Source: Litoditis marina (lineage: Eukaryota > Nematoda > Chromadorea > Rhabditida > Rhabditidae). Taken from it: 64,000 nt of DNA. The notes under the pieces were generated by a model. The model ran no database searches, had not been told where the DNA came from, and was given only the letters and a program-made list of their open reading frames with translations. The stretch covers positions 12,195,095-12,259,094 of the forward strand of contig OZ038439.1 of the NCBI GenBank assembly GCA_964036275.1. The letters are read 5' to 3'. Made by a program: the position numbers and the translations under genes. Below, one piece after another: positions 34,215-47,400 of the stretch (positions are counted from its first letter, which is position 1; the number at the start of each line of letters is the position of its first letter).

Positions 34215-34275
34215 TCCGCAATGGCCAAACCAAAGACAACTCACGCAGAGCGCTTCGCGCTCCGCGCGATATACA
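34215..34275 (+). repeat. Right end of the GGCGCC repeat family
   Basis: GGCCAAACCAAAGACAACTC at 34223-34242 is followed by ACGC and the palindromic AGAGCGCTTCGCGCTCCGCG. It is the complement of the left end of the intron copy at 20268-20315. A shared end in two places suggests a defined element terminus. Confidence 0.7.
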
Positions 34276-34371
34276 AGCATCTGCTTTGTAAAATAATTTC
34301 AGTTTCCTAGTTCTTGTTCTGATTCATTGGTTCACACATCCTTATAGTGGGTACCAAATTTATGTTCTGCC

Positions 34372-34435
34372 TCTCACTGGAATCGAACCTGGGAGCAAAA
34401 TACTCGCAGCAGGGCGCTAACGACTTCGCTATTAG
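34372..34435 (-). ncRNA. tRNA-like sequence with A and B boxes (tRNA-derived SINE or tRNA pseudogene)
   Basis: On the minus strand, TAGCGAAGTCGTTAGCGC resembles an internal A box and CAGGTTCGATTCCAG contains the B box consensus GGTTCGATTCC, about 30 bases apart. The T stem and acceptor stem do not pair well, so a functional tRNA is unlikely; a Pol III-derived repeat is the better reading. Confidence 0.5.
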
Positions 34436-34439
34436 TGCA

Positions 34440-34540
34440 CATACTCAGGTGAAAAGTCGCGGGCCGATTCGGCCCGATCCGGGTGAGATCGGCTCGTCGT
34501 GTTATATCGTGTCGTGTCGTGAGGTTTCGTGGCGAATCGG
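34440..34540. repeat. Repeat related to the CGGGCCGAATCGG palindrome in the macrosatellite
   Basis: AGGTGAAAAGTCGCGGGCCG followed by ATTCGGCCCGATCCGGGTGA is the inverted counterpart of GGGCCGAATCGGCCCGCGAT with TTTTCACCT at 41694-41720 and its copies. The element end AGGTGAAAA(A/G)TCGCGGGCCG is thus seen in both orientations in the window. Confidence 0.65.
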
Positions 34541-34644
34541 CTACGATTCGGCCAGCCCAAGTGCGCCCGCCTGCTAATTGGTTGCTCTGCCGCAATATAG
34601 TCCTTCAATTTGTGAATTTTAGAAAATTTTCAATTTTAATGTAT

Positions 34645-34801
34645 TTGGAATTTCGAATTAGTTTTGGCAGAGTGCCAACGCTGAAATGAGTCTCGTAGCG
34701 AGACCCTGATAAATGGTCGAAACCATTTCGAATTTATCAGAAGCGAGCTCTGGCGAGCTTTTCTTTATCCAAGTTTTATGGTTCTAATAGTGCGGTTTGA
34801 A
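34645..34801 (+). repeat. 157-bp repeat with stacked hairpins, copy 1
   Basis: Identical to 37329-37485 except for one base (CAACGCTG versus CAAAGCTG). It contains GTCTCGTAGCGAGAC (6-bp stem), then an 8-bp outer stem CTGATAAA...TTTATCAG enclosing TGGTCGAAACCA, then AAGCGAGCTCTGGCGAGCTT. Three consecutive foldbacks in 90 bases are unusual for plain intergenic DNA. Confidence 0.92.
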
Positions 34802-37262
34802 AAATTTTTACTGAAAATTTTCGGCAGATTTTCTATTCTCTGGCACACTGTTCTTACACAGCTTCATTTGACCATTTCACAGGTCCATTTCAGGCACCAT
34901 GCCTTATATTCATGCTATATTCTTCGGTTCATAATTTTTTTGAGACAAATTATTGCGTCATCTTATGACCAAGTGCAACACAATACATCGGTTTCTTAGT
35001 GTGGTAGTTAAAACCAGCACACACCTCAGCCCCTCGTGTCCCCATCATTATACGTGTGTGTCCGTTCAAAAATTAGTTATTCCCCTATCTTAACGGGTCC
35101 CCTATATTTGCAAACAGTTTTCATTCAGTGTATTTCTATATTCGGGTTTTATTCATGCTTTTCAATAGCAGTAATTCCCAGTTAGTTCCCTCGTCAGTGC
35201 TGCGAAAGGTCGACAGTTCTAGATTTCAATATTTTCTATTCGGCTATTCATGGCGCCTGTATTAGGCAGGAAGGTAAGAAGGCGTTCTTGTGCTCTTGTG
35301 CACGTGTAGCAGCTCATGTCTGCACCGATCTACATATTCGAGGGTTTTCTATAATGGAGAGCAGAGTTCCAGCCGCAGTGCCTATATTCTCGATTGTGTT
35401 CTATCGCCTATTGCGAGAGGTTGAAAGGCGTCATGTCGTCATTTATTTGCTCCGCACCTCGTATCTCGATGCGATGGTGGCTCGTATCTCGATGCGATGT
35501 TGATATTTATGTGTGAGGAACGTGTTCCCGGTTGGAAATAGTATTTTCCCATGTTTGGAGTGGCTTGCTTCCAAACGCACAGAGAATTCAACCCAGAAAA
35601 GTCTTATTTTATTTTTGCTCAAAATCCTTTCCACATTTCTGCTTCAAAATTCACACATTTCTGCATCAAATTTACTGTATCATTGAATTGTTAGGAGAAG
35701 AAAGCTTCTTCCAGCGTTTTCGCTATTGTATTTTTGAGAGTTTACCGGTGCAGATATACGACAAGGAACACGAAGCATCCAACTGTGGAAATTTATTAGT
35801 TTTGGAAATTATAATATGTGCTATCTCTCGAGAGGCGAATGGTGAAGGTTAATTCAAGTGCGTACAAAAGCTTGCACGCATGCACGAGTCAAGTTTAGAA
35901 GTTTGACTTCCTTCGATTAGAACGTATATTTTGACCTTATTGAGCATTCATCCAGGAAAATCATTATTTTTCGTGTCATGACGGCATATATTTGGTTTTG
36001 ACCTACAAGGTGGCTCGTATCTCGATGCGATATAGTCAGTTCCGTGAGAAGGGCGGGTATTTTCTGTAAAGCAGTATGTCTCAACTATTTGAAGTGAAAA
36101 TCTCTAGTCTAGTGCTGCCTTTCATTGTTCGGAAGGAAACTTTTTTCCCGAGTATATTATCGAGTATACTGTGTAGTTACGTTGTTGCAGGAATTTCATC
36201 AGCTTTCTCCTGTTACATGTTACATTTATGGAACTGGAATTTTTGCGTCGGTAAACAGCGCTGGGACGCTCTATATTTTAATTTCTAAAAGAGTGTAACG
36301 AGTATATCTAGTTGTCTAAGGACGTCATGGCGTCATATGTAGTTTACACCTCCAAGGTGGTTCGTATACCGATTCGAAGTTGTTTTTACATGTGACATGT
36401 GTGAGGATCGTGTATTCGGTTGGAAGTGCAACTCCTTCCAGTGAGACATCAGATTTTTCGGAGCTAATAGTGCCCTTATCGGAGGGAATAGGAAAATCAT
36501 TTATTTTCTACAACGACTAGCTTTGGCCTGAAATTCTCTAACTAACCAGGCATGTGACAGGTTTACCATTTTCCCCGTTCTATAGTCTAAAAAGAAGCCA
36601 CGTTTTCTGCGGTTTTTTTGTTATGTTACTCCAGATATCATTTATGGTACAATCGTAGGGAATGGTAGGAGCTACAGAGGGTCGGCGGGAAACTCGGCAT
36701 TCAGGGTTTTGGAATTTTGTCTAGTTCATGTGTAGTAAAGTTTTATTTTGTCCCTTTCTCTCGAGATACGACTGACGTTCTAGGCAAGTGTTGGGCGCCC
36801 CTGGAAGTTATTCAGCACAGCCTGCCAGCTTTTGGTCTTCAGTTATGAGGCCACAGTGAAAATAACTATTAATCGAGTGTTCTACCCACAGCCTCAGATA
36901 GTTCTGTTCATGGGAATCGAACAGTAGTGCTTGTACAATCCGTGGAGGTGAAAACTGTATCGGAACTCAGGAACAGCAGTGGACGTTAGTCGCTCGCATT
37001 TCTAGAAGGTCTGTTGAAATGAAAAATATACTGTGTATACTTCAAAACTATACTGGAATTCTGGTTCAATTGGCCGGGTAAGCGAGCTTCTGTTTCATTC
37101 TACGTGCTCGGTTATACTTCACTTTAACAATTTCTCAAGACGTGTTTCAGTAATTTTTCGTAGAAGAGTCTCAGTTGCAGACGTGAAAAGCGTCGGGTAA
37201 ATGTTCCCTTCTGTTGTTTCAGTCTCCGCGTTCCGCCTTAGTTCGCCGACTTTGTTTGATCC
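34802..37262. other. Gene-poor region with three diverged copies of a 60-120 bp repeat
   Basis: A recurring segment lies at 35430-35560, 35978-36035 and 36322-36440. It consists of a GTCATG(G/A)CG(T/G)CAT word, then GGTGGCTCGTATCTCGATGC or a variant, then (in two copies) TGTGTGAGGA(A/T)CGTG and GGTTGGAA. The first copy has CTCGTATCTCGATGCGATG twice in tandem. No coding exon is recognised; ATGGCGCCTGTATTAGGCAG followed by a GTAAGA donor-like site at about 35251 is the only gene-like signal. Confidence 0.55.
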
Positions 37263-37330
37263 ATGAAGCTTTCTACTCTCAAAATGTTTTCGAAATTTTG
37301 GTTATGCCGTAGTTATACGGAGGTATAATT
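37263..37330 (+). repeat. 68-bp direct repeat, copy 1
   Basis: Identical to 38160-38227. It abuts copy 2 of the 157-bp hairpin repeat. Confidence 0.92.
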
Positions 37331-37485
37331 GGAATTTCGAATTAGTTTTGGCAGAGTGCCAAAGCTGAAATGAGTCTCGTAGCGAGACCCTGATAAATGG
37401 TCGAAACCATTTCGAATTTATCAGAAGCGAGCTCTGGCGAGCTTTTCTTTATCCAAGTTTTATGGTTCTAATAGTGCGGTTTGAA
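37329..37485 (+). repeat. 157-bp repeat with stacked hairpins, copy 2
   Basis: This is the second copy of 34645-34801. The sequence after it adds a further inverted repeat, GCGGTTTGAAC...GTTCAAACCGC, around three CCCA units (about 37477-37512). Confidence 0.92.
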
Positions 37486-37511
37486 CCCACCCACCCACCC
37501 TTCGTTCAAAC

Positions 37512-38159
37512 CGCGGGATTCGAGGGCGTATGAGCAAACCATCCGGGAAAAAGCTCGCCATCAAGGGAATAGTCTGTTACCAGTGTTATAATTTAGTAAA
37601 TTAATTAATTAGGCATCCGGTGTGACAGGTGTGACAGTAAATTAGGCATTCGGTGTGACAGCCGGCTGTTCGGTAATTAGTTAACGCATCAGAAAATATG
37701 TTTCCGTCTTCCCTAAGCATCTGTTTGTTTGTAACAAAGTGTGAGCTTATCAAGAGGCAGAGATCGGATTTTCGGAAGTTCCTGGGGTTGCCGGGAAAAT
37801 CGGATGCTGTACCACGTCAAACTATTCAGAAGGGTGCACTGCAGCTGGGGTCCTTTCATGTGGTTAGTGGCGACCCAGGGGCTACCGATAATTCGAGGTG
37901 AACCAACGACAAGGTAAAGTAGGAGTAACAGGGCTACATATTGAATCGTAACAAACATCAGGGGTAAGTTGCCTTTCTTACTTAATTTCGTCTCATTCAT
38001 CTTTTCACGGAATCAGTTTCATTCAATCACATATGTTTCCCTCGTGTATATATATTGCTCACCATTGTAATTCTTTTGGGTACAATGTATGTTTAGTTGT
38101 TTCGCTGCTTGTCGTTGGTTTGTGTTGTATTGTGTTGTTATCATGCACTATTGGTCCAA
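37512..38159. other. Spacer between the 68-bp direct repeats
   Basis: Holds a short direct repeat of AAATTAGGCATTCGGTGTGA / AATTAGGCATCCGGTGTGAC around 37608-37665. No gene is recognised; open frames at 37698-38000 on both strands overlap each other and have no motif. Confidence 0.5.
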
Positions 38160-38227
38160 ATGAAGCTTTCTACTCTCAAAATGTTTTCGAAATTTTGGTT
38201 ATGCCGTAGTTATACGGAGGTATAATT
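38160..38227 (+). repeat. 68-bp direct repeat, copy 2
   Basis: Exact copy of 37263-37330, 897 bases downstream. Confidence 0.92.
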
Positions 38228-38413
38228 TTGATTATAATTTTAGTTTATGTGTATTCATATTCATTTTCTTGCTCTATTCGTTGTTGAGAAGTGTCTACAC
38301 ACTGTGCTATTCACTTGCGAATACGTTTTCCATTGATATTTTAAGTTTTGACCCTATTTTCTTTGGTTCTATCAATTAAAATTTTTCGATCTGTCAACAA
38401 CTTTGTTCCTAAT

Positions 38414-41400
38414 TATAGTTATTCAGCCCTCTTAGAAAGATGAAAAACATGAAAGTTTATTCCACGACGAGTCGTTCCCGCGCGTCGCGTGTGCGACAGC
38501 TCGTCCCCACTCTCCCATTACAAAATAAGCGGAAACTGGGTTTTAGAATGACATTACACTTCGTAAAGTTTAGTATCCGTTATTGAATATAAATGTACTA
38601 TGAATACATTCGAAAAATGTGTTTATTCGTCACGTATTTGAGAGAAAACGAGACATTTCTGAGAGTTGTGATAATTCTAGCAGAATTTTTATATTGTTTT
38701 TATTCTTGGAGTTCTCTACACTCTTTAGGAAATATAACCTGGTTCCAAATTGATTCGTAAGTGTTAAGGTAATTCGATCAATTTTTGAGCTGGGGACGAG
38801 TTATCTCACGCAACGCGAAGATGAGTTGTTCGTAAACGTTAAATTTAACCCGTTTCATATTGTCAATGTTTTCAAAATTCCGTTTTGTTCTATGTCTTTT
38901 TCAGACTCGATCGGTTGATGGGTTTTCAGTTGGGAGGCGCGGCTGTTTACACGGTTTCAACTATCTACCCGATCAGGATATAATTAGCTGTTCCACACGT
39001 GAGTTAAGGTTTGTACATTTGGTAGGTAAGCTAGTATAGGGAAACATCAGGCACACACCAGTAATATTGTCCGGATAGTCACAAAAATTAGAAGAACTTA
39101 CTTCTTTTTTGAAGAAAACATAGAAATTCGTGTAGTTTTGACACAAAATCGTTAAATTTCACGTTTCAAAGCTGAAAACGGATTACTCATTGTCGACTAG
39201 TCAGACCTTACCGGTGTATGACACCAGGACATAGTTTCCAGGCGAGTTACACGGGCCACCAAAAAGGAACCAGATGCTATTTGTTAGTTTTCTCTGGCTT
39301 TTTTCTTTCTTGACCTTAGTCGAAAAACGGGTGTCCTTTTAGCCGAAACCGGGAAACATGACATATTTCTGATGTTAAGATCTGGAGTTTCGCGTGTTTA
39401 ACTAGGAGAACTGACTTCATTCTGTAGAATAGTCATATCTTGCAGGTTTGTGCCTGTCGGGGTCCAAACATTTTCAAATTTGAAAATACAGCTGTTTCTG
39501 GTAAACGAGTGTGACTATTCCACGAAAAGTGAACGATTTTTCGATTTATATCCGTGAAAATTCATGAGTTTGCATTAAGGAACAGGCCAATTACCCCGAT
39601 ATGGACCAAAAAGTAACCCGTTTTTGTATTTTTTTGTCTCTGTTCCCCCTTTCCTACTGGTGTATGTGTATTTTGGTATGAGGAACACTAGTTTCACCAA
39701 TAGTTTTGCTATTGCTATCGTTGTAATTTAGGAACGTTTGCAATTGGCTTTGGCAGTCCCGGTCCGCGCCAATGAGACAGATAGAAAACTCGAAGTTATC
39801 TGAGGATCTGGTGTAAAGAAAAGGTGAGTGGTTCAGAAGTTCTCTATATCGAAATTATGAAAGATTCCGAAAAGTCAAAGTTCGAGTCATCCGCTCGATC
39901 ATAAGCATAACTTGCGAAGCTAATCTCGTTCATATTCATAGCCTTCTATAATTGATAGGGTCTGCCTCACCATGCTCTTTGTACGAGCTCAATACAGTCT
40001 GTTCGTACCTTAAGTGTTCATTGATTTTTTAAATGCTGATTTTAGAGATTGGCTGTAGCTCGCCACTATCCACTACAGGTGAGTTGTGTGATCAGTCACG
40101 TTTTCAGTTGCTCAGATAGTTTAGAAGTGTATACAGTTTTACAGGTCATGTTCGGCATGGGTCGTGGTGCGTTTGATGTCAGGTGAACTGGTTATTGGTA
40201 ATAAGGTAAGTGTCAACCTTCCTTATACGTCCTGTTTGGTAATTAGTTCCAGTTAGGTTTAGGTTAATAGCTGATTTTATATATTCAATTCATTGTAATC
40301 GATATACTCCCAACTCAAACAGTTTTACATGAGTCGATTATTTCCATATACCAGTAAGGTCCGACTATACAACCAAAAGTACTCCGTTTTTAAATTGGAA
40401 AAGGTAGAAGTTGATGAGTTTGCATCAAAACAAAAATAGACAACTCATTCTGCTTACGTCGTAGAAGTAGCACGTTGTTTGGTATTTTTCTGGCCATTCG
40501 GACAACTTAAGGGGGGTCGGGGTATGAAGATCCCCCTTGTAAAACCCATGAAAAGTTTTTAGTTTTCTCTCTAATACAATAGTAACGAGACGACGGTAAT
40601 TACAAATTATTCCATAGTTATGCCCCCCCCCCTTTCTTTCAGTCCGTGTAAGTATAGAAGTCAGTCGTCTAACCGGGGCATCACACTTATTAATTTAATT
40701 GTGAAATATTTCAAAGTTATTCTTTCTTTATTCAGGATCATCCGCAGCGCACTCGGCGGGATATCCCTTCTCCTATTCAGAAGATTGACTGATATCTAAG
40801 GTCGCAGCCATATTTATGGTTAGTTACAGTAGGGAACAGTAACGAGTTTTGCCATTTTACATAGTGGTCATGCTGGCCATAGTCAATTATTATAGTATCT
40901 AATAAATGCGAAGTATGCGTTCCTGCCCAAGAGAGGGTATACGATGTATGTAGCCCTGTCCGGCTGTGTTTATAGTTTGATCTCTTCACTTTTCGACCGA
41001 AATTCGAAAGTATGACGTGTATCGAGGCAATTAAGATCAAACAACAACGAAGACTTGCTGATTTGTCACAGTAGTCCACTTGTATTTTAAACTCGATACA
41101 CGCCATAGAGTTTGACTTTCTTTGGAAAGGACGAATCATATAAGCTGTTCTCAATCTATAGATTGATTGTTCAGAAGGTGAGGTTTTTATACATCAAGTT
41201 AATTATTGCATTTCCGTGAAATATGAAAGATTAGAATGGTTGATTTTTCTCTACGTTGGGTTCATGAAATTTTTCTATCACCAATTAGGTAGCCTAGGTC
41301 ACATGAATACGGCAATGTGATTATTAATATATCTAACAATAATTATGTTTTGGAGATTTTCAGTTAGAGATCGGAGCTGTGGACAACTTTTGGGTTATAG

Positions 41401-44400
41401 CCTTTAAATGTTCGTTCTTTCAGATTTGCTAAGTTCTCGACCACTGACTACTCTGAGGCCACCCACAAATCGAGAACGCGCCAAAATTTCCGACAGTCTT
41501 CATTTTATTGTCTATTTTTAATAAAATATCATAGATTACTGTTGTTTGTATATTTTATATGTAAAATCGAACGAGCTGAGAAAAATCAAATATTGCACGA
41601 AATTACCCGATTCGGGTCATATCGGCCGAAAAATCGTCGGGCCGAAAAGGTGCCTTTTCGGCCCGACATTTTCCCACGAAATGACCCGACTCGGGCCGAA
41701 TCGGCCCGCGATTTTTCACCTATGTAATCGGCAAGCTTTGAAATCGAAGACATGCGTGCGCACACATCGGAAAGTGAGATACACTGTACCCATCCGCCTT
41801 TCGTTGGCGATTATTGTACCTGCCAGGATGTTTGTTGGTAGGTGAACTGGATTGGCTGGTTGGAGTGCGGAGGAAAAGTGAGCGGGTTCAGAATCAGCAT
41901 TGTGTGCGCTAGCCAATTGGTCGTAACCGAATCACGAGAATGGATCAGTACCTTAACGGAACCTTAATGTCATCAGTTTTCACATTTAAGTTATCATTTT
42001 GACTCAAAAGCCGTCAGAAATCAATGAAAAAAGTATAAGTTTTAGGTATAGTTATTCAGCCCTCTTAGAAAGATGAAAAACATGAAAGTTTATTCCACGA
42101 CGAGTCGTTCCCGCGCGTCGCGTGTGCGACAGCTCGTCCCCACTCTCCCATCACAAAATAAGCGGAAACTGGGTTTTAGAATGACATTACACTTCGTAAA
42201 GTTTAGTATCCGTTATTGAATATAAATGTACTATGAATACATTCGAAAAATGTGTTTATTCGTCACGTATTTGAGAGAAAACGAGACATTTCTGAGAGTT
42301 GTGATAATTCTAGCAGAATTTTTATATTGTTTTTATTCTTGGAGTTCTCTACACTCTTTAGGAAATATAACCTGGTTCCAAATTGATTCGTAAGTGTTAA
42401 GGTAATTCGATCAATTTTTGAGCTGGGGACGAGTTATCTCACGCAACGCGAAGATGAGTTGTTCGTAAACGTTAAATTTAACCCGTTTCATATTGTCAAT
42501 GTTTTCAAAATTCCGTTTTGTTCTATGTCTTTTTCAGACTCGATCGGTTGATGGGTTTTCAGTTGGGAGGCGCGGCTGTTTACACGGTTTCAACTATCTA
42601 CCCGATCAGGATATAATTAGCTGTTCCACAAGTGAGTTAAGGTTTGTACATTTGGTAGGTAAGCTAGTATAGGGAAACATCAGGCACACACCAGTAATAT
42701 TGTCCGGATAGTCACAAAAATTAGAAGAACTTACTTCTTTTTTGAAGAAAACATAGAAATTCGTGTAGTTTTGACACAAAATCGTTAAATTTCACGTTTC
42801 AAAGCTGAAAACGGATTACTCATTGTCGACTAGTCAGACCTTACCGGTGTATGACACCAGGACATAGTTTCCAGGCGAGTTACACGGGCCACCAAAAAGG
42901 AACCAGATGCTATTTGTTAGTTTTCTCTGGCTTTTTTCTTTCTTGACCTTAGTCGAAAAACGGGTGTCCTTTTAGCCGAAACCGGGAAACATGACATATT
43001 TCTGATGTTAAGATCTGGAGTTTCGCGTGTTTAACTAGGAGAACTGACTTCATTCTGTAGAATAGTCATATCTTGCAGGTTTGTGCCTGTCGGGGTCCAA
43101 ACATTTTCAAATTTGAAAATACAGCTGTTTCTGGTAAACGAGTGTGACTATTCCACGAAAAGTGAACGATTTTTCGATTTATATCCGTGAAAATTCATGA
43201 GTTTGCATTAAGGAACAGGCCAATTACCCCGATATGGACCAAAAAGTAACCCGTTTTTGTATTTTTTTGTCTCTGTTCCCCCTTTCCTACTGGTGTATGT
43301 GTATTTTGGTATGAGGAACACTAGTTTCACCAATAGTTTTGCTATTGCTATCGTTGTAATTTAGGAACGTTTGCAATTGGCTTTGGCAGTCCCGGTCCGC
43401 GCCAATGAGACAGATAGAAAACTCGAAGTTATCTGAGGATCTGGTGTAAAGAAAAGGTGAGTGGTTCAGAAGTTCTCTATATCGAAATTATGAAAGATTC
43501 CGAAAAGTCAAAGTTCGAGTCATCCGCTCGATCATAAGCATAACTTGCGAAGCTAATCTCGTTCATATTCATAGCCTTCTATAATTGATAGGGTCTGCCT
43601 CACCATGCTCTTTGTACGAGCTCAATACAGTCTGTTCGTACCTTAAGTGTTCATTGATTTTTTAAATGCTGATTTTAGAGATTGGCTGTAGCTCGCCACT
43701 ATCCACTACAGGTGAGTTGTGTGATCAGTCACGTTTTCAGTTGCTCAGATAGTTTAGAAGTGTATACAGTTTTACAGGTCATGTTCGGCATGGGTCGTGG
43801 TGCGTTTGATGTCAGGTGAACTGGTTATTGGTAATAAGGTAAGTGTCAACCTTCCTTATACGTCCTGTTTGGTAATTAGTTCCAGTTAGGTTTAGGTTAA
43901 TAGCTGATTTTATATATTCAATTCATTGTAATCGATATACTCCCAACTCAAACAGTTTTACATGAGTCGATTATTTCCATATACCAGTAAGGTCCGACTA
44001 TACAACCAAAAGTACTCCGTTTTTAAATTGGAAAAGGTAGAAGTTGATGAGTTTGCATCAAAACAAAAATAGACAACTCATTCTGCTTACGTCGTAGAAG
44101 TAGCACGTTGTTTGGTATTTTTCTGGCCATTCGGACAACTTAAGGGGGGTCGGGGTATGAAGATCCCCCTTGTAAAACCCATGAAAAGTTTTTAGTTTTC
44201 TCTCTAATACAATAGTAACGAGACGACGGTAATTACAAATTACTCCATAGTTATGCCCCCCCCCCTTTCTTTCAGTCCGTGTAAGTATAGAAGTCAGTCG
44301 TCTAACCGGGGCATCACACTTATTAATTTAATTGTGAAATATTTCAAAGTTATTCTTTCTTTATTCAGGATCATCCGCAGCGCACTCGGCGGGATATCCC

Positions 44401-47400
44401 TTCTCCTATTCAGAAGATTGACTGATATCTAAGGTCGCAGCCATATTTATGGTTAGTTACAGTAGGGAACAGTAACGAGTTTTGCCATTTTACATAGTGG
44501 TCATGCTGGCCATAGTCAATTATTATAGTATCTAATAAATGCGAAGTATGCGTTCCTGCCCAAGAGAGGGTATACGATGTATGTAGCCCTGTCCGGCTGT
44601 GTTTATAGTTTGATCTCTTCACTTTTCGACCGAAATTCGAAAGTATGACGTGTATCGAGGCAATTAAGATCAAACAACAACGAAGACTTGCTGATTTGTC
44701 ACAGTAGTCCACTTGTATTTTAAACTCGATACACGCCATAGAGTTTGACTTTCTTTGGAAAGGACGAATCATATAAGCTGTTCTCAATCTATAGATTGAT
44801 TGTTCAGAAGGTGAGGTTTTTATACATCAAGTTAATTATTGCATTTCCGTGAAATATGAAAGATTAGAATGGTTGATTTTTCTCTACGTTGGGTTCATGA
44901 AATTTTTCTATCACCAATTAGGTAGCCTAGGTCACATGAATACGGCAATGTGATTATTAATATATCTAACAATAATTATGTTTTGGAGATTTTCAGTTAG
45001 AGATCGGAGCTGTGGACAACTTTTGGGTTATAGCCTTTAAATGTTCGTTCTTTCAGATTTGCTAAGTTCTCGACCACTGACTACTCTGAGGCCACCCACA
45101 AATCGAGAACGCGCCAAAATTTCCGACAGTCTTCATTTTATTGTCTATTTTTAATAAAATATCATAGATTACTGTTGTTTGTATATTTTATATGTAAAAT
45201 CGAACGAGCTGAGAAAAATCAAATATTGCACGAAATTACCCGATTCGGGTCATATCGGCCGAAAAATCGTCGGGCCGAAAAGGTGCCTTTTCGGCCCGAC
45301 ATTTTCCCACGAAATGACCCGACTCGGGCCGAATCGGCCCGCGATTTTTCACCTATGTAATCGGCAAGCTTTGAAATCGAAGACATGCGTGCGCACACAT
45401 CGGAAAGTGAGATACACTGTACCCATCCGCCTTTCGTTGGCGATTATTGTACCTGCCAGGATGTTTGTTGGTAGGTGAACTGGATTGGCTGGTTGGAGTG
45501 CGGAGGAAAAGTGAGCGGGTTCAGAATCAGCATTGTGTGCGCTAGCCAATTGGTCGTAACCGAATCACGAGAATGGATCAGTACCTTAACGGAACCTTAA
45601 TGTCATCAGTTTTCACATTTAAGTTATCATTTTGACTCAAAAGCCGTCAGAAATCAATGAAAAAAGTATAAGTTTTAGGTATAGTTATTCAGCCCTCTTA
45701 GAAAGATGAAAAACATGAAAGTTTATTCCACGACGAGTCGTTCCCGCGCGTCGCGTGTGCGACAGCTCGTCCCCACTCTCCCATCACAAAATAAGCGGAA
45801 ACTGGGTTTTAGAATGACATTACACTTCGTAAAGTTTAGTATCCGTTATTGAATATAAATGTACTATGAATACATTCGAAAAATGTGTTTATTCGTCACG
45901 TATTTGAGAGAAAACGAGACATTTCTGAGAGTTGTGATAATTCTAGCAGAATTTTTATATTGTTTTTATTCTTGGAGTTCTCTACACTCTTTAGGAAATA
46001 TAACCTGGTTCCAAATTGATTCGTAAGTGTTAAGGTAATTCGATCAATTTTTGAGCTGGGGACGAGTTATCTCACGCAACGCGAAGATGAGTTGTTCGTA
46101 AACGTTAAATTTAACCCGTTTCATATTGTCAATGTTTTCAAAATTCCGTTTTGTTCTATGTCTTTTTCAGACTCGATCGGTTGATGGGTTTTCAGTTGGG
46201 AGGCGCGGCTGTTTACACGGTTTCAACTATCTACCCGATCAGGATATAATTAGCTGTTCCACAAGTGAGTTAAGGTTTGTACATTTGGTAGGTAAGCTAG
46301 TATAGGGAAACATCAGGCACACACCAGTAATATTGTCCGGATAGTCACAAAAATTAGAAGAACTTACTTCTTTTTTGAAGAAAACATAGAAATTCGTGTA
46401 GTTTTGACACAAAATCGTTAAATTTCACGTTTCAAAGCTGAAAACGGATTACTCATTGTCGACTAGTCAGACCTTACCGGTGTATGACACCAGGACATAG
46501 TTTCCAGGCGAGTTACACGGGCCACCAAAAAGGAACCAGATGCTATTTGTTAGTTTTCTCTGGCTTTTTTCTTTCTTGACCTTAGTCGAAAAACGGGTGT
46601 CCTTTTAGCCGAAACCGGGAAACATGACATATTTCTGATGTTAAGATCTGGAGTTTCGCGTGTTTAACTAGGAGAACTGACTTCATTCTGTAGAATAGTC
46701 ATATCTTGCAGGTTTGTGCCTGTCGGGGTCCAAACATTTTCAAATTTGAAAATACAGCTGTTTCTGGTAAACGAGTGTGACTATTCCACGAAAAGTGAAC
46801 GATTTTTCGATTTATATCCGTGAAAATTCATGAGTTTGCATTAAGGAACAGGCCAATTACCCCGATATGGACCAAAAAGTAACCCGTTTTTGTATTTTTT
46901 TGTCTCTGTTCCCCCTTTCCTACTGGTGTATGTGTATTTTGGTATGAGGAACACTAGTTTCACCAATAGTTTTGCTATTGCTATCGTTGTAATTTAGGAA
47001 CGTTTGCAATTGGCTTTGGCAGTCCCGGTCCGCGCCAATGAGACAGATAGAAAACTCGAAGTTATCTGAGGATCTGGTGTAAAGAAAAGGTGAGTGGTTC
47101 AGAAGTTCTCTATATCGAAATTATGAAAGATTCCGAAAAGTCAAAGTTCGAGTCATCCGCTCGATCATAAGCATAACTTGCGAAGCTAATCTCGTTCATA
47201 TTCATAGCCTTCTATAATTGATAGGGTCTGCCTCACCATGCTCTTTGTACGAGCTCAATACAGTCTGTTCGTACCTTAAGTGTTCATTGATTTTTTAAAT
47301 GCTGATTTTAGAGATTGGCTGTAGCTCGCCACTATCCACTACAGGTGAGTTGTGTGATCAGTCACGTTTTCAGTTGCTCAGATAGTTTAGAAGTGTATAC

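Noticed and set aside
37612..37665. TTAGGC words (nematode telomere hexamer)
   Set aside because: Only two isolated occurrences within a short direct repeat; not a telomeric tract.
40777..41154. 125-codon minus-strand frame repeated in each 3633-bp unit
   Set aside because: Its repetition comes from the array itself. No domain or signal is seen, and too few substitutions exist to test for selection.
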